Origin: Flaveria trinervia
Taxonomy: Eukaryota > Streptophyta > Magnoliopsida > Asterales > Asteraceae
Length of the DNA stretch: 64,000 nucleotides
Direction: 5' to 3'
NCBI GenBank assembly: GCA_025506515.1
Contig: CM046454.1
Location: forward strand, 59,226,913 to 59,290,912
Part shown: positions 11,027 through 22,619 of the stretch, one piece after another
Layout of the letters: every line of letters starts with the position of its first letter
Numbering within the stretch: position 1 is the first letter of the stretch
Made by a program: the position numbers and the translations under genes
Notes under the pieces: generated by a model
The model's database searches: none
Seen by the model: only the letters and a program-made list of their open reading frames with translations
What the model was told of the DNA's origin: nothing

Positions 11027-12318
11027 CTAGAACATACCTGACACCATGTCAGGGTCTGTCCTAGCCTCCTCTCGAGTCATCGTGAAAGCTCGGGCGCTTG
11101 CCTTCTCTCCTTCTCCTCCAGCCTTCTTCGCTCCTGAACTCTCGGCCCTGGGCTTCTTACAATCCTTGTTCACGTGGCCCTCCATGCCACAGTTAAAACA
11201 CCGAACCGTATGACAGTCCTTGGCTATATGCCCCGGCTTCTCACATTTGAACCATACATTCAACCCCAACCTGCATTCCCCGTTATGTTCTCTCCCACAC
11301 CTATCACACTTCCTTATACCCGCACTCGATACGACCACACGGCGGTCGTCCACCCGTGCCTTCTTGTTACCCGTCGAAGTATACCCCAACCAAACCTTTT
11401 CCCCTGCCAGTTTCGATCACCACCACTCTTCTTTCCACCTTCATTCACCACCACCGCCCTCTCATCATACAGTCTCCCTGCCAAATCCACTGCCGACCTA
11501 AACGTGCTCGGCCGGGCAACGATCATGTGCCTGCGAATATCCGCTGGCAAACCCTGAATGTACCTCTTGATTTTTCGAGACAGAGGTGCCACTTGATCCG
11601 GCACCAGACATGCCATCTCGTTGAATTTCGTGGTGTATTGCTGGTGCGTCATAGTTCCCGCCTCCAGTTGCAGGAACTCCCTTTCGACCTTATCCATTTT
11701 CCGATAAGGACAAAACTCTTCAATCACCAACTTTTTCAGCTCAGACCATCTCATCCTCCCGATGGCCCTGCTACCCTCAGCTTGGACAATGTTGTCCCAC
11801 CAGCACAAGGCCAAATCCACAAAAGATTGGGTAGCGAACTTCACCATTGGGTCTTCCCGGCACTCGCTGATATCGAGAACGGCCTCCATTTCCTCACCCA
11901 TCGGTGAGCAGCTGCAGCAGTGTCGTTTCCATCGAAAGTAGAGGGCTTGCATCTCATAAACGCCCTATAGTTACAGCCTTTAGTCACCTCCGGCCTAGGC
12001 TCCTCTTCTTCCTCCTCATCATCAGAGAGAACCGTTTCCGGCTCTGGTTGTTCTCGTCCCCCCGAGGACCTGTTCCTCTCCTTTCTTTCCCCATCCCTTA
12101 CTGCCTTGATCACTTCGGTCACCACAGACGGTAGAATCGTCTGCATGACCTGGTGAACCTCTTCCACCACAGCCTCCTTTATTGAGGCTCTCAGATTGGC
12201 GCTCACGTTGCCTCCCTCCGGATGAGGGTCTCTTGTTCTTCATGAACCACTTTCTCGACTCGCGGAGCAGCACCGTGACCCCCACCATGAGAGCTTTGGA
12301 AGATCTACCGCCAGCCAT
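11027..12318 (-). pseudogene. gypsy gag
   Basis: The minus-strand chain starts near 12318 (MAGGRSSKA), passes an acidic stretch (DDEEEEEEPRPE, about 12000) and the retrotransposon gag domain (FATQSFVDLALCWWDN, YIQGLPADIRRHMI, 11870-11540). It ends with tandem CCHC-type zinc knuckles (CFNCGMEGHVNKDC, near 11180; CEKPGHIAKDC, near 11230). At least three frame changes, near 12200, 11925 and 11390, split it. Gag would form the particle and bind RNA through the knuckles. Confidence 0.88.
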
Positions 12319-12642
12319 CCTCAAAAAGCACACTATAAGATTCAAACACTAACACGGTCATTCAAAGTAATAACTCAGTTTATGTCAAGTATAGTAAGTC
12401 CCTAATTATAGTGGCCAGTTGTGATTAGCCACTTACTTTACTCTTCATACCCCAAGCATCTCCTATCGTGACATAATCAGTATCTAAACCTACTAAGAGC
12501 ACATAACCACATACCATACGCACATAAACCGGTTAAAATTGCGAAAATACCTAATGGAACGCAGCTACTCAGATTGGCATCCCATTCCCATTCCATCCCA
12601 TTCTCAGCTTAAGATAAGGTTTATTTTGAAAATTTACCCATT

Positions 12643-12670
12643 TCACTTAAACTCTGGCTCTGTACCAACT
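12643..12670 (-). other. primer-binding site of gypsy element
   Basis: The minus strand reads TTGGTACAGAGCCAGAG directly after the 5' LTR. It fits the plant initiator-methionine tRNA primer site (TGGTATCAGAGCC) with one base missing. Confidence 0.75.
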
Positions 12671-14862
12671 TGTAAGGCTCCGTTCCCAGAGACCTCACAG
12701 TTGATCATTTATGCAAATAAAACATTATAATTACATTTGCCTTACGAAAACATTGCAGCGGAAACATAAATAAAATATAACTTTTCATATCATTACAACT
12801 GTTTTTGCAAGTTAATACAAGCGTTCATTTCAAAACAATTTTGTTCGCATTACAATGCAAAAACATTAACAAAAGATGCCATCCAAAATAGCTGAGTAGC
12901 CGCCCCGTGCCATCCCCAGCACATTTACTTGCCAACTGAAAATGTATAAAAGTCAACGTTCCTGAGTGAGTTCTAGATTTAAAAATAAAACATACTTTTC
13001 TTCGTAAAACCGTTCTTTACTTTCTTTCAAAATCATACTATACTTTTCATTCATTCGTGATCATACGTACATATAGATAATATCATCATTATCTTCTTTA
13101 ATCTTTCATGCTTTACTTTTTCTTTCTGACAACCATAAACCCTTCCCTTCTATTCATGGTACTGGACCTAGGCCTATCATAGACCTTCTATAACGGTGCA
13201 TCACACCTCGTTGTCACGGTACCTAGGGTAAGATTTAGGTTTACTATGCAATACCTTTCTGTCGTGGTCTGGACCTAGGCCTCTCATAGACCTTCTATAA
13301 CGATGCATCGCACCTCGTGTCACAGTACCTAAGGTATGAATGTAGGTTTACCATTGCCATATGCAATACCTTTCTGTTCGTGGTTCTGGACCTAGGCCTA
13401 TCATAGACCTCTATAATGGTGCATCGCACCTCATGGTCATAATAACTAAGGTATGTAGCAATAGTTCTATGCAAATGGTCAATCAGAAAGAAAGACCCCG
13501 ATGTACATGCCATGCTTGCAAGACTATCTCTACTTTCATTACTCATTAATGCATGCATTCTTACTTCATGTTCCTCTTTCCTTTATCTTTCACTTTACGT
13601 TACATAATAATTCATTCATTCATTAACATAACACGTAAAGCCACAAGAAAGACAATCATACATCATAATAGGAACATAAACATATCATACAATCATACAT
13701 CACATCATACATCACATTATCACATCATAAATGACTTCAAAAGTCGACTTACATAGCCCCTGGAATCTCCCAAGTCAAGCCTACATTACACTTTTTCCCC
13801 AAAAATCAGAAAAATATTCTAACTCCTTAGGCGCATGGGTACTATGCAGGCGCATGGACACTATGCAAGCGCATGGGAACACTTAGGCGCATGGGAAACT
13901 TTCAGGCGCATGGGAAATCCTAGACGTCTGGACACTTAGTCAATTCCAGCCCAATTCTAGTGTATGGGTACTATGTAGGCGTATGAACACTTAGGCGCAT
14001 GGGCCACTTGCGCGCAGAGCACTATTGGGGTGCATGGCCCTACACATCATCCGACTAATATTTCTAGGCACATGGACCACTGTTCAGCGCATGAGCTGTA
14101 CTTAAACATTCTAAGGCAATCTTAGGCGCATGGGCTACTGTTTAGGTGCATGAATTACACTTGATTCCTTCTACGGCATTTTCAGGCGTATGAGCCTTAT
14201 CTAGGCGCATGGACCTTCTGTGTGACATGTTTCTAGTATGTTGTCAAACCCAATCATCAAACCCATATGTTCTAAGCTTAATGTGGCTATTCTAAACATG
14301 AATAACCTATATGCATTCAAGAACCAACATCCAAGATGCACATTACATATGGGTAAACATACATAAGCTTTGTCAAATCATTTAATACGTTTTCAGCCCC
14401 AAAGATAGTTTAAAACAAGTAAAAACGGGGTCTATAACTCACCTGATGCAACTTGGGTGTTTCTTCCTTTCTAACCCGCTTACAATGAGTTCAAACACCT
14501 AGAACAACACCAACACACACACACCCGAGCACATACACAAACACATAAGCACATAAGCATGTAACCAGGATAAAACCCGTCATAAACACTTAAAACCGTG
14601 AATCTACCTTGAATTCGTTCACTTCTTCTTCTTCTTCAAACTGAGAGTTTCTGCTCTCCTCTTGTCTTTCTCTCTCTAAAGTCCGAATGAGAGTGATATG
14701 AAAAGAGGGTGGGCAGCCATGCCCACCTTTACACCAACTTTTCAAAGATTTTTGTCCTTTTTACACTTTTAATCCCTCTACTTGGGTGTTATTGCTTTTT
14801 CCTTCTTTTATTCTTCATCTATTATTCTTTCTTTTCTTTTTAAGAAATAACCGGGTGTTACA
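12671..14862 (-). repeat. gypsy 5' LTR
   Basis: The 2192-bp partner of 5469-7699 carries the same three-unit array (about 13147-13450) and GCGCATGG cluster (about 13826-14212). On the minus strand it precedes the primer-binding site, so it is the promoter-bearing copy. Confidence 0.93.
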
Positions 14863-15374
14863 GGCTCACCATGTACCAAGTTGTTTATAACCAATTTATT
14901 CAGGTTTTAAAATTCACATGACACATACGTTTATGCCATAGAGTTGACTCATCACCATTAGCTTCGAAAACAAAGCATGATACTTCACCCAATGGGGAAG
15001 CATTGTTCATATCCAGCTTGTACATATCGCCTTCCTGGAGTTCTAAGAAGCACTATTCTCGAGGATTGTCATCCCATGTTTGAGGATAATGCACGCATGT
15101 TCTGTGAAAAGCATTTGGTGCTTTTGATCACAAAATTGACACACACTTAAAAGGTTGTGCTCAAGCTGTTTGACAAAGTTTAATTTGTTGACCATTAACT
15201 TGCCATTGGATACACTTCTTCTGCCTGAAATGTATCCTGCAGTCTCACCTCCAACTGAACAGGACCTCCATCAAAATGTTGAAATTATTGAAGAAGAGAT
15301 CTGTTCCCAGTCATGTGCCTAGAACATCCACTGTCTATAATCCACACATTATTATTCTTGTCATGTGGATGTCC
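14863..15374 (-). pseudogene. copia protease and pre-integrase (element A)
   Basis: From the top, the minus strand has QGHPHDKNNNVW then WIIDSGCSRHMTG (D-S-G protease motif, about 15345-15300). After frame breaks come pre-integrase sequence near 15240-15120 and NKLVINNLVHGEP at the edge, where the gypsy element interrupts it. The reading starts at a splice-acceptor-like TTATGTTCAG|GG at 15374, just after the gag stop. Confidence 0.75.
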
Positions 15375-17339
15375 CTGAACATAAGATGAAAGTTAGTTAT
15401 GATTAGAAACCCAAGCCTTGTTGGTCTTGGGTTCTTCTAATGAGAATAACATAATTGAACCAAAGTGTAGGGAGAGGGTTCAATAGATGTTTATGAATAA
15501 GAGGTCTGGACTGCAACATCTTGTCTGATATTCCATTCCATTCCATCCCATGGCTGATTAGAGTTATGAGCTTGTTAAAGCCTGAGCAGCATGGCATTCT
15601 TCCAAAGCTTCTCTCTTTTCGGAAGAAGTCTTTATCACCTTTTCTTTTGAACCAGTCTTCTTCTCGGAAGGTTTCAAATGAACTTTCTTGTTCATTTGAA
15701 TTTTCTTTAGCTTAACTTCCAAAGCTATTTCCTTTTGGAAGAATGAGTTTCTTCCAAAAGCAACTTTGCTTTAGAAACAGCTTTCCTTTCCTCATCACTT
15801 GAACCATTTGATATGGTCCAAATGTGAAACCTCCTTGACTCCTTTCTTACATTATTAGCATAATGTGTGCTTGCAGGATTGTAGTAACAATCTTTACCCA
15901 TATGGTTTTGCAGACCACACATTATGCATGCAATGTTAACTTGTATGGGATGTGATGACTATTGTTTCTTGCATTTCTTTTCTTCATCAACAGTCTTTTT
16001 CTTTAACTTCTAATCCTTTAGTAGTACTACACTCCTTTCCAAGATCAAAATTTCCAACTACTGGAATCCGACTGAAATGAACACATCCTTTTATTAAGGT
16101 CTATCTTCATCTTAGATTCAACCACTTTCTTGGTATTTTTCGGGCTGCCTTAGCCCTGTTTCTTCTATCTTTGGTAGTTAGGGGTTGATCATCACAGTTG
16201 GATATTGGTTGATTTACCTAGTTCTTCCTTGTGATGGTCTCCATAGTTGTATCCTCCTTCAACTCATGGGGTGGGGGGTCAACAGTTGAAACCTCTTGCT
16301 CTTGAGTCCCACATCTTAGTTGTCTGTTGGACTCATAAGAGTGTGATGGAGAAATTTCATTGGTTCCCAATCCACTTTGTTTTGATAACAAATCTTTGAG
16401 TGGAGGACGATGCAAGAATGGCTTGGAGGTTTGCTTAGAAATGGCATGGTTCCTCGATCGAACCTCAGCTATTACTAGTTGGGCTTGAGCCTCAGTCAAT
16501 TTGGAGATTAAATCTTTGATTTGAGTCCTATATTGGTATGTTCATGTTTTAAAGAGGACATAATTTTTTATACCTCTTCATTTTCTTTTGATTGTCAATT
16601 CACCCCTTTTTAAAGTCAAATATTAGGATATTTAAAGACTTAGTATCTGATTTAAGTTCCATATTGTAGTCCTGATACATTTTAACTTTAGCAATGCAAT
16701 CTAGAGTATGAGGGTTCAAATACCTTGTTGTGATCAATTCCAGCCATCAATGCTTGAGCAGGGGTCACATCCTATACCATGAAGCTCCGGTCAACTTCTT
16801 GAGCCACAACAGCTGTGTTTTGTTTAGTTGCCTTTCTGATAGCTTTAGGTGTTATAGGATGTGTGGAGGCTTGAGTGGTTCCTGGATTGGATTTGGGAGC
16901 CTTGCATTCCCTTGCAAAGTGGCCTAGCTGGTTACAATTATAACACTTGGCTTTTGTCTGTCAAACCCAACTGCTGTTAGTTGGGTTTTGAGGGAATTAC
17001 CTTCCAATTCTCTTAAAGAACTTCTTCGCCCTGTAAGTTAACAAAGCCATTTGTTGGAAATGTCCATGTATTCCATATCATCTGGGCTAAAACATTCTAG
17101 ATCATAAAAACAAAATTGAAATCATTAGAATGTCTATTTCCTAAGACAAAAGCACAACTGTCCTGGAAGGGACTTGGTTGAGCCTGTTGAGACCTTGGAT
17201 TCTCAAGGAATGTGATGTATGGCCCAGAAGAACAAGATGGTTGCTGGGAGTAAGTGAGGTATTGCTGAGGTTGAGGGGTTCTTGAGCCTTTAACAACCAT
17301 TAAAGCGTTGCTACCAGGAAGGCTTGAGGGTCTGCTTAC
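15375..17339 (-). other. predicted intron in gag of element A
   Basis: The donor CAG|GTAAGC (exon end 17340) falls after codon Gln in RGHQ|VSRP. The acceptor TTATGTTCAG|GGA (exon start 15374) begins a protease codon. Both junctions are in phase 0. Splicing would drop the knuckle half of Gag and the gag stop and join Gag to protease in frame. This is inference from signals only; element C has the same layout. Confidence 0.4.
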
Positions 17340-18004
17340 CTGGTGGCCTCTCTTGTTCTCTATCTCTACACCTTATCCATCAAGGATGTCATATAGTTCA
17401 GTCATGGTAAGGGAGTTCAATTTTCATTCCTCTTGATAGAGACATAGTAGAACGTCCACTCATTTTAGAGTGCACTTATGAATTTTCTTGAGAGATCTCT
17501 TAACTCAATAGTTATTCCCACAGACTAAAGGGAGGAAATAATATCCATATACCTGAAGTATTATTTGCTAAGGGTCTCTCCCGTAATATAATTGAATTTT
17601 CAAATTATTGCTTTAGTGAATCTTTCTTGGAGTCATTTGAGCTAGAGTACATCTGAGTCAAGGCATCAAACAGTTCTTTAGCAACTAACAATGCTCAAAA
17701 CCCACCATGATAGAGTTGGGTATGGAAGTCATCAGAATAGTCATAGCTTTGCTATCGATGTCCAGCCGTTTGTAGTCTTCATCAGAATAATTTTCACTGC
17801 TTTCTCTATCATAGCACCATTTCCAGCTGGTGCTGCAACCTTTGGCTTGTAAGGGCCATTGGTGATAGACTTCCACATTTTCCTGTCTTGACATCTGATG
17901 AAGCCTTCAATACATCTGCTCCATAATCTGAAGTTATCGGGGGTGATGATAGGTGCTTTAGTCATCGTCCCCATCTCACATTTAGATTTTTGGTTGAGTG
18001 CCAT
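15386..18004 (-). pseudogene. copia gag (element A)
   Basis: The likely start is MALNQKSKCEMG at 18004, 65 nt inside the primer site. The first part has the copia gag signature FRLWSRCIEGFIRCQDRKMW (from about 17945). A first CCHC-like knuckle lies near 16950-16900, a helix-rich middle near 16500-16220, and a second knuckle, CGLQNHMGKDCYY, near 15920. The chain ends WVSNHN-stop near 15386. Several stops and frameshifts break it. A strong donor-like CAG|GTAAGC at 17340/17339 lies in phase with the acceptor at 15375/15374. Confidence 0.8.
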
Positions 18005-18071
18005 TTTGAGTGATGTGAATATAGGGAGTGATAAAAAGGTTGATTTTGATGGTGTGATCACACACTCAAGA

Positions 18072-18083
18072 GCTCTGATACCA
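18072..18083 (-). other. primer-binding site of element A
   Basis: The minus strand reads TGGTATCAGAGC, complementary to the 3' end of plant initiator tRNA-Met, two bases inside an LTR edge ending CCTACA. Confidence 0.9.
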
Positions 18084-18085
18084 AT

Positions 18086-18370
18086 TGTAGGATTGGTTTT
18101 GTTCACTCAACACGATTATGTTCTCTCAAACTCACCAAGTCTCACTCGAATTTTGATGCAAAATCCTCTAAGAGTTGATAATAATATACTAAATAAAGTA
18201 AACAAAACATAGGAGAATAGTTTTTGTTGGACCAAAAGAACCAATGAGCCTGATCAGAAAAACCTCTAAGTCCCACAGACATCACAACAACTACTAAAGA
18301 TGTCAAGTTGTGATTTCTGTGGGACTTAGAGGTTTTTCTGATCAGGCTCATTGGTTCTTTTGGTCCAACA
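18086..18370 (-). repeat. short LTR-like segment shared by elements A and B
   Basis: On the minus strand it runs from TGTTGGACC (18370) to CCTACA (18086). A polypurine tract lies on its upstream side (element B) and a primer-binding site on its downstream side (element A). One 285-bp segment thus serves as 3' LTR of B and 5' LTR of A. This suggests recombination between elements or internal loss of a longer LTR. About half of it is an inverted repeat. Confidence 0.65.
18225..18370. repeat. 64-bp inverted repeat with 18-nt loop
   Basis: The arm 18225-18288, starting TGTTGGACCAAAAGAACC, is the reverse complement of 18307-18370 with one mismatch. The loop is 18289-18306. A transcript from either strand would fold into a long, nearly perfect hairpin. 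The arms match the outer edge of the LTR, so two LTR edges seem joined head to head. Confidence 0.92.
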
Positions 18371-18384
18371 AACTCCCCCTAAAC
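18371..18384 (-). other. polypurine tract of element B
   Basis: The minus strand reads TTTAGGGGGAGTT directly before the LTR edge TGTTGG. Confidence 0.85.
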
Positions 18385-18587
18385 AATGCAGCCAAAACCT
18401 CTAAACTTATTGAAGATGTCCCATTTATTATGGCAGAAGGATTGGTCTTTTTGTCTTCTAGATCAGCTCAAAAGTGACCCTTTTAAGCACAGGCCTGGGA
18501 AGAAGTCTCAATGATCTGTTTGACAAAGTATGAATGGGAACTCTGTCTTGAGGAACTGGACACAGAGTTGTTACCCCATCATGAGAT

Positions 18588-21500
18588 CTACTTTCCCACT
18601 ATGAGTCTGTATGACTCTCTTGTGTAGGCCTCAAGGAAGGTAATCTGTTCCTCCATGGTCAGCTCTTCAGCACCTCCTTCAAATAATGATTCAGGCCCAT
18701 AGTACTCAGATAGGTATTTGACCTGTTTCCCATTCTTTAGCTCCACAGTTTTTATTATTCTATAAGCAAATTCATCAGGGTGATTACCCTCTAGAAACAA
18801 CTGGAGCTCATTCTTTCTGACTTCTTCAAGCCTCTTATAAACTAACCCCTTTTTCACCATTTTATTTTCAAGCATCTTCTGTGGGGTTTGGTTAGCTTTA
18901 TAAGCTTTCTTGAAGTCTTCTAGGATTTGCCAGGGTGATACTACAAAGACCAGGGAGATCACTTCATCTACAATCTTTTTCACCTGGCCAATGTATCTCT
19001 GTGGAATGTTTTTCTTGTGAATCCTGTGAGACACCCTGGGATCAGGCCAAATCCTTACTCTCTCTCTTTTGATATTGAAATGTATGCTTAAGAGTGTATA
19101 ATCTGAGAGCTTGCTTCTTCATGTTGATGATAGAAGATGTGGCTGCATATGCTTTGTCAACCCTCCTCAACAATTCCTCATCATGTTGTTTGTGAAGTTC
19201 TTCTTCTTCTAGCTTCACTTTCACAATTTGTCTTTGGGTTTCAGGAGTAATTGTTGCGGAGTGACTTGTGGCCTTCGGCAACTGTAGAACAGCTGAGAGT
19301 GGCAGCCTATCTTCATCATCATCTTCTTCATCATCTTCTAGCCTCAATACCCTTCTCTTCTTCTTCTTGGGTACATCATCGGCTATTGGTTTTGAGGGTA
19401 AGGGAGTTGGTTTGGTGGGTTGCTGTTTTGGTGGTTTAGGTGTGGGAATGTTGACAGGCTGTTCTAGCATTTTGGAAGTGAGTGTGGCTTTAGATTGCTT
19501 GGCTAGTTCAGTCCTGCTCCCAGCACCAGCTTCATTCAAAGCTTCAATAACTAATCCTTTAGTGTATACTTCAGACGAACAGATCTTGGTGGTTATTGCC
19601 AAGATGCTGTCCCTGGACCAAGCCTCGATTTCGATCATTGATCTTCCAAGATATTTTGCTATAAATCTGATCATGATCTCCAGCCTTTCTCTTTCTAACA
19701 CATCATAACTTACCCATCTATTTTGGATTTCTTCAATCTCTAATCTTCTAATCTCAGAGTCAAGTTTGTCAGTGTCATGGCCTTGCCTAAACAACTGATC
19801 AATGATGTTATCCATTGATCTGCTGTGTTCGGCATCAGCCTCTTTTACCATCAGCTCCAAGGCAGTCTCCTTCTCATTCTTTATTTTCTTTGATTTCTCC
19901 ATGTCAGCTTCCTTCCCCTTCTATTTTTCAATCTCCGCAGCCAACTCCTTCTCTTTTTCCACTACTGTGACTTCTGTTTCTTTCTCTTTCTCTTTCCTCG
20001 CTACACTCCTCTTTCTCTTTGCTTTCACTGACTGAATCTCCCCCTTTTTGGTTGCATTGGTTGCAAGGGTTTGATTGTCAGAAAGCTTTTTGCCCACAAC
20101 TTCCTCTATGAAGGGTTGTATTACCGAGGAAAGCCTTTCATCAATGGCTTTGATCACTATATCAGTGATTATAGGTGTGATGAGAGGTAGGGAATTTTGG
20201 AAGATAGCAGCTATTTGCTCAGGGGGTTCTGTTCCTGAGAAATAGTGCCAAAAGCAGAGGCAGGTGGCTGAGAATTTGGGAGTGGCTCTATGTTTAGGAG
20301 ACCTTCAAATGAAGGTGCCATCTGTGGGGTTTGAGAGGCAGATGGTCTTTGATCCGCAGAAGTTTTGGCAAGCAGCTCTTTGAGTCTGCTCACCTCCTCT
20401 TCCAGGATGGTGTTTTGGGCTAATACATCATAAAAGAAGCCCAGGTCATTATCAGTGGGTACTGAATCACCTGACCTCCTGATAGAATCAGGATGAACAT
20501 GCACTGAGTGTAGATCAGTTGTAGCATGTGCCCCTTTGTCTTGGAACTGGGGACTTCCTGCCTCAGGACTATGTCCTTCATCAGCAGTTGCCTCTGGTAA
20601 GGTCTTAGTAATGGTACCAACTACATCCTGATCATATGCTGAAGCAGGATAAGTGGCAGCCTCACCAGAAGTTCCAATCTCCTTTTCTACACTAGGAATG
20701 GAACATTGTAACCCCTATGTTGTGGGTTATCAGATGCACTTTGATCCTCCCCCTCAATGGTAGAGGTATGCCCAGTTGTAATTGGTATCTGGGGAGGGGG
20801 TGAGGAGTGCAACTGACTCAGCACTTGTACAACAATTAATGTAGGACTTTGGGGGGCGGTTGCATGTGGTGATTGGGTAGAAGCAGATTGCACCCGGGGT
20901 GAATGGTGCGCTTCAATGGTAACCCTCTCAAGTGAGATAGGTTCCAGCAGTGTGGGTTCCCCATATTGGTTGCAACAGGATCCTGTTGAGAGGATACCTG
21001 TGCGGCTTTGGCAGGTTGAGCCGTTGTCACAACTGGGGGGGTTAATACCAGTATGTGGTTCCTGTGTTTGTGGTACAGGGGCATCCTCAAGGGACTCATC
21101 TCCTTGAGTAGCCGTTTTTGGCTTTTTGGATTTAGGTTTGGTGGGGACTCTGGTTCTGGAGGTGGTGGCTGTGGGTTCCAACTGCATGGGTTTTCGTAGT
21201 TTGGCAGCTTGTTTTAGTGTGTGGTCAGAGTTGTGCCTGGAGTATACTTCAGGCAATACAGCCGTTGCAGGGACTCCAAGGCCAACAAGTCCCTCAGCTT
21301 GCAGCTGATTCTCTATTATAGCCATAATGAACCGAGGATATAATATCAGCAGTTAGAAATTGATTTTGAGGCCATATCCTTAAGTTCAAGAAAAATAATT
21401 TCAGAAAAGTTTAAGTCTTGTTGCTCAAGGATAGAGAATAATACCTGCTGCCACCTTGTAGACATTTGATCCCAAGAGGAAGTCTTAGGAGCTAAATAAA

Positions 21501-21925
21501 CATTTACCATGTGAAATATAAGACATTCTGCATCATGGAAATGTTTCTTCAGGATGGTAGAGGCACTAGGTTTCCCTGATATCCATGGTGGGCAAAGGAT
21601 AAATCAGTTGTGCCCTTTGGATACCCAGCAGGAAAAGTGGCATCATCCAGTTTTAGGGTTTGGCGAAGTATATCAGGAGTGATGACCACTTGATGGTTGT
21701 TGACGACCGACTGGAGAGACTCGGTGTTGTTCTCCCCAGTGGTGAGGGTGACGTTCGTCCAAAACTGGTGAAGGATTCGGCATGAATGATGGGATTTAGA
21801 AGGAAGGCCGTTTTGTAGGGAGATTGGACCATTAGATTAATGGCGTTGTCGAACTTTGTCCAGAAGGGTGATTTTGTGAGGTAGGCAACACAGTTATGGC
21901 GTGGTTTGAGCTGCATGGTCGCCAT
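18588..21925 (-). pseudogene. post-pol ORF (element B)
   Basis: The minus-strand start at 21925 (MATMQLKPRHNCVAYLTKS) matches the front end of the related ORFs in A and C. It continues with a Pro/Ser/Thr/Gln-rich low-complexity part (21325-20690), a short coiled coil (LEEEVSRLKELLAK, about 20410), a Lys/Glu-rich part (20157-19921), an open 286-residue stretch with an acidic run and KPPKQQPTKPTPLPSKP (19902-19042), and an end domain rich in charged residues (19034-18588). There are no transmembrane segments I can see. It is broken into about seven frames. The family is the extra ORF of SIRE/Maximus-like copia; no function is assigned. Confidence 0.65.
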
Positions 21926-22019
21926 TAATGAGAGAGAAGTTTTGGAGATTTGAACATTAGGATTGGAGAGGATGAAGCGCTGAAGGCTTAGGTATTGGGT
22001 ATTTATAGGGTAAGGGTTA

Positions 22020-22615
22020 GAAAACGACTGAAGGGTTTGGTGTTAATCATCAGTAGTTTTAAACGACTGATGACGTGGTTTTACCCTTTCAGATGTTGAA
22101 ACAACTGAAGACTTGGTTTTAGTCATCAGTAGTTGTGAAACTACTGAAGACCTTGGTTTTGTCATCAGTTGTTGTAACAGCTGATGACTTGGTTTTAGTC
22201 ATCAGTAGTTGTGAAACTACTGAAGACATGGTTTTGTCATCAGTTGTTGTAAACAGCTGATGACTTGGTTTTAGTCATCAGTAGTTGTGAAACTACTGAA
22301 GACATGGTTTGGTCATCAGTTGTTTAGGATGAAACAGCAGTTGTGGAGACAACTGAAGAGAAAGTTCTCATTAGTAGTTTTCGTCAATCATAGCCTTTCA
22401 GCTGTTTCATACTGTCCTCAACACTTACTCATCAGCCTTTTAGCTGTTTTTAGTTGTTTCATAGGACATCAGTACTTATTCTGTTGTTACTGACATCAGT
22501 AGTTATAACTACATCAGTAGTTGTAACTTTATCAGTTGTTTTAACAGAATCAGTATTATATGTGATATGGTACTAATGATCATCAGTACTTATATACTGA
22601 GATCATCAGTAGTTA
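22020..22615. repeat. hairpin-word array between RNase H and post-pol ORF (element B)
   Basis: A 76-78-bp composite unit repeats between about 22115 and 22330. It holds AGTAGTTGTGAAACTACT, a 7-bp stem with 4-nt loop, and CATCAGTTGTTGTAACAG with CTGATG, a second dyad. Looser copies of CATCAGTAGTTGT continue to 22615. No coding content is seen. Confidence 0.85.
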
Positions 22616-22619
22616 TCAC

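Larger units (their letters stand above)
5469..14862 (-). mobile_element. Ty3-gypsy element, Tekay-like, nested in copia A
   Basis: The element has two long LTRs that begin TGTAAGG and end in (T/A)ACA on the plus strand, a purine tract next to the lower LTR, a tRNA-iMet-like primer site next to the upper LTR, and minus-strand order gag, protease, RT, RNase H, integrase, chromodomain-like tail. The flanks GGCAC (5464-5468) and GGCTC (14863-14867) look like a 5-bp target duplication with one change. Removing it rejoins the copia integrase reading (NKLVINNLVHGEP-like on one side, CLKGKHH-like on the other). Frameshifts and stops make this copy inactive. Confidence 0.92.

Noticed and set aside
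11174..11907. Long plus-strand ORFs opposite the gypsy gag
   Set aside because: Gag motifs (zinc knuckles, CWWDN) are on the minus strand; the plus frames show no family features.
18069..18085. tRNA gene fragment
   Set aside because: The match is the retroelement primer-binding site complementary to initiator tRNA-Met; no tRNA cloverleaf surrounds it.
22115..22330. CRISPR-like array
   Set aside because: The units are degenerate, contiguous and hairpin-forming with no distinct spacers, and the context is a plant retrotransposon.
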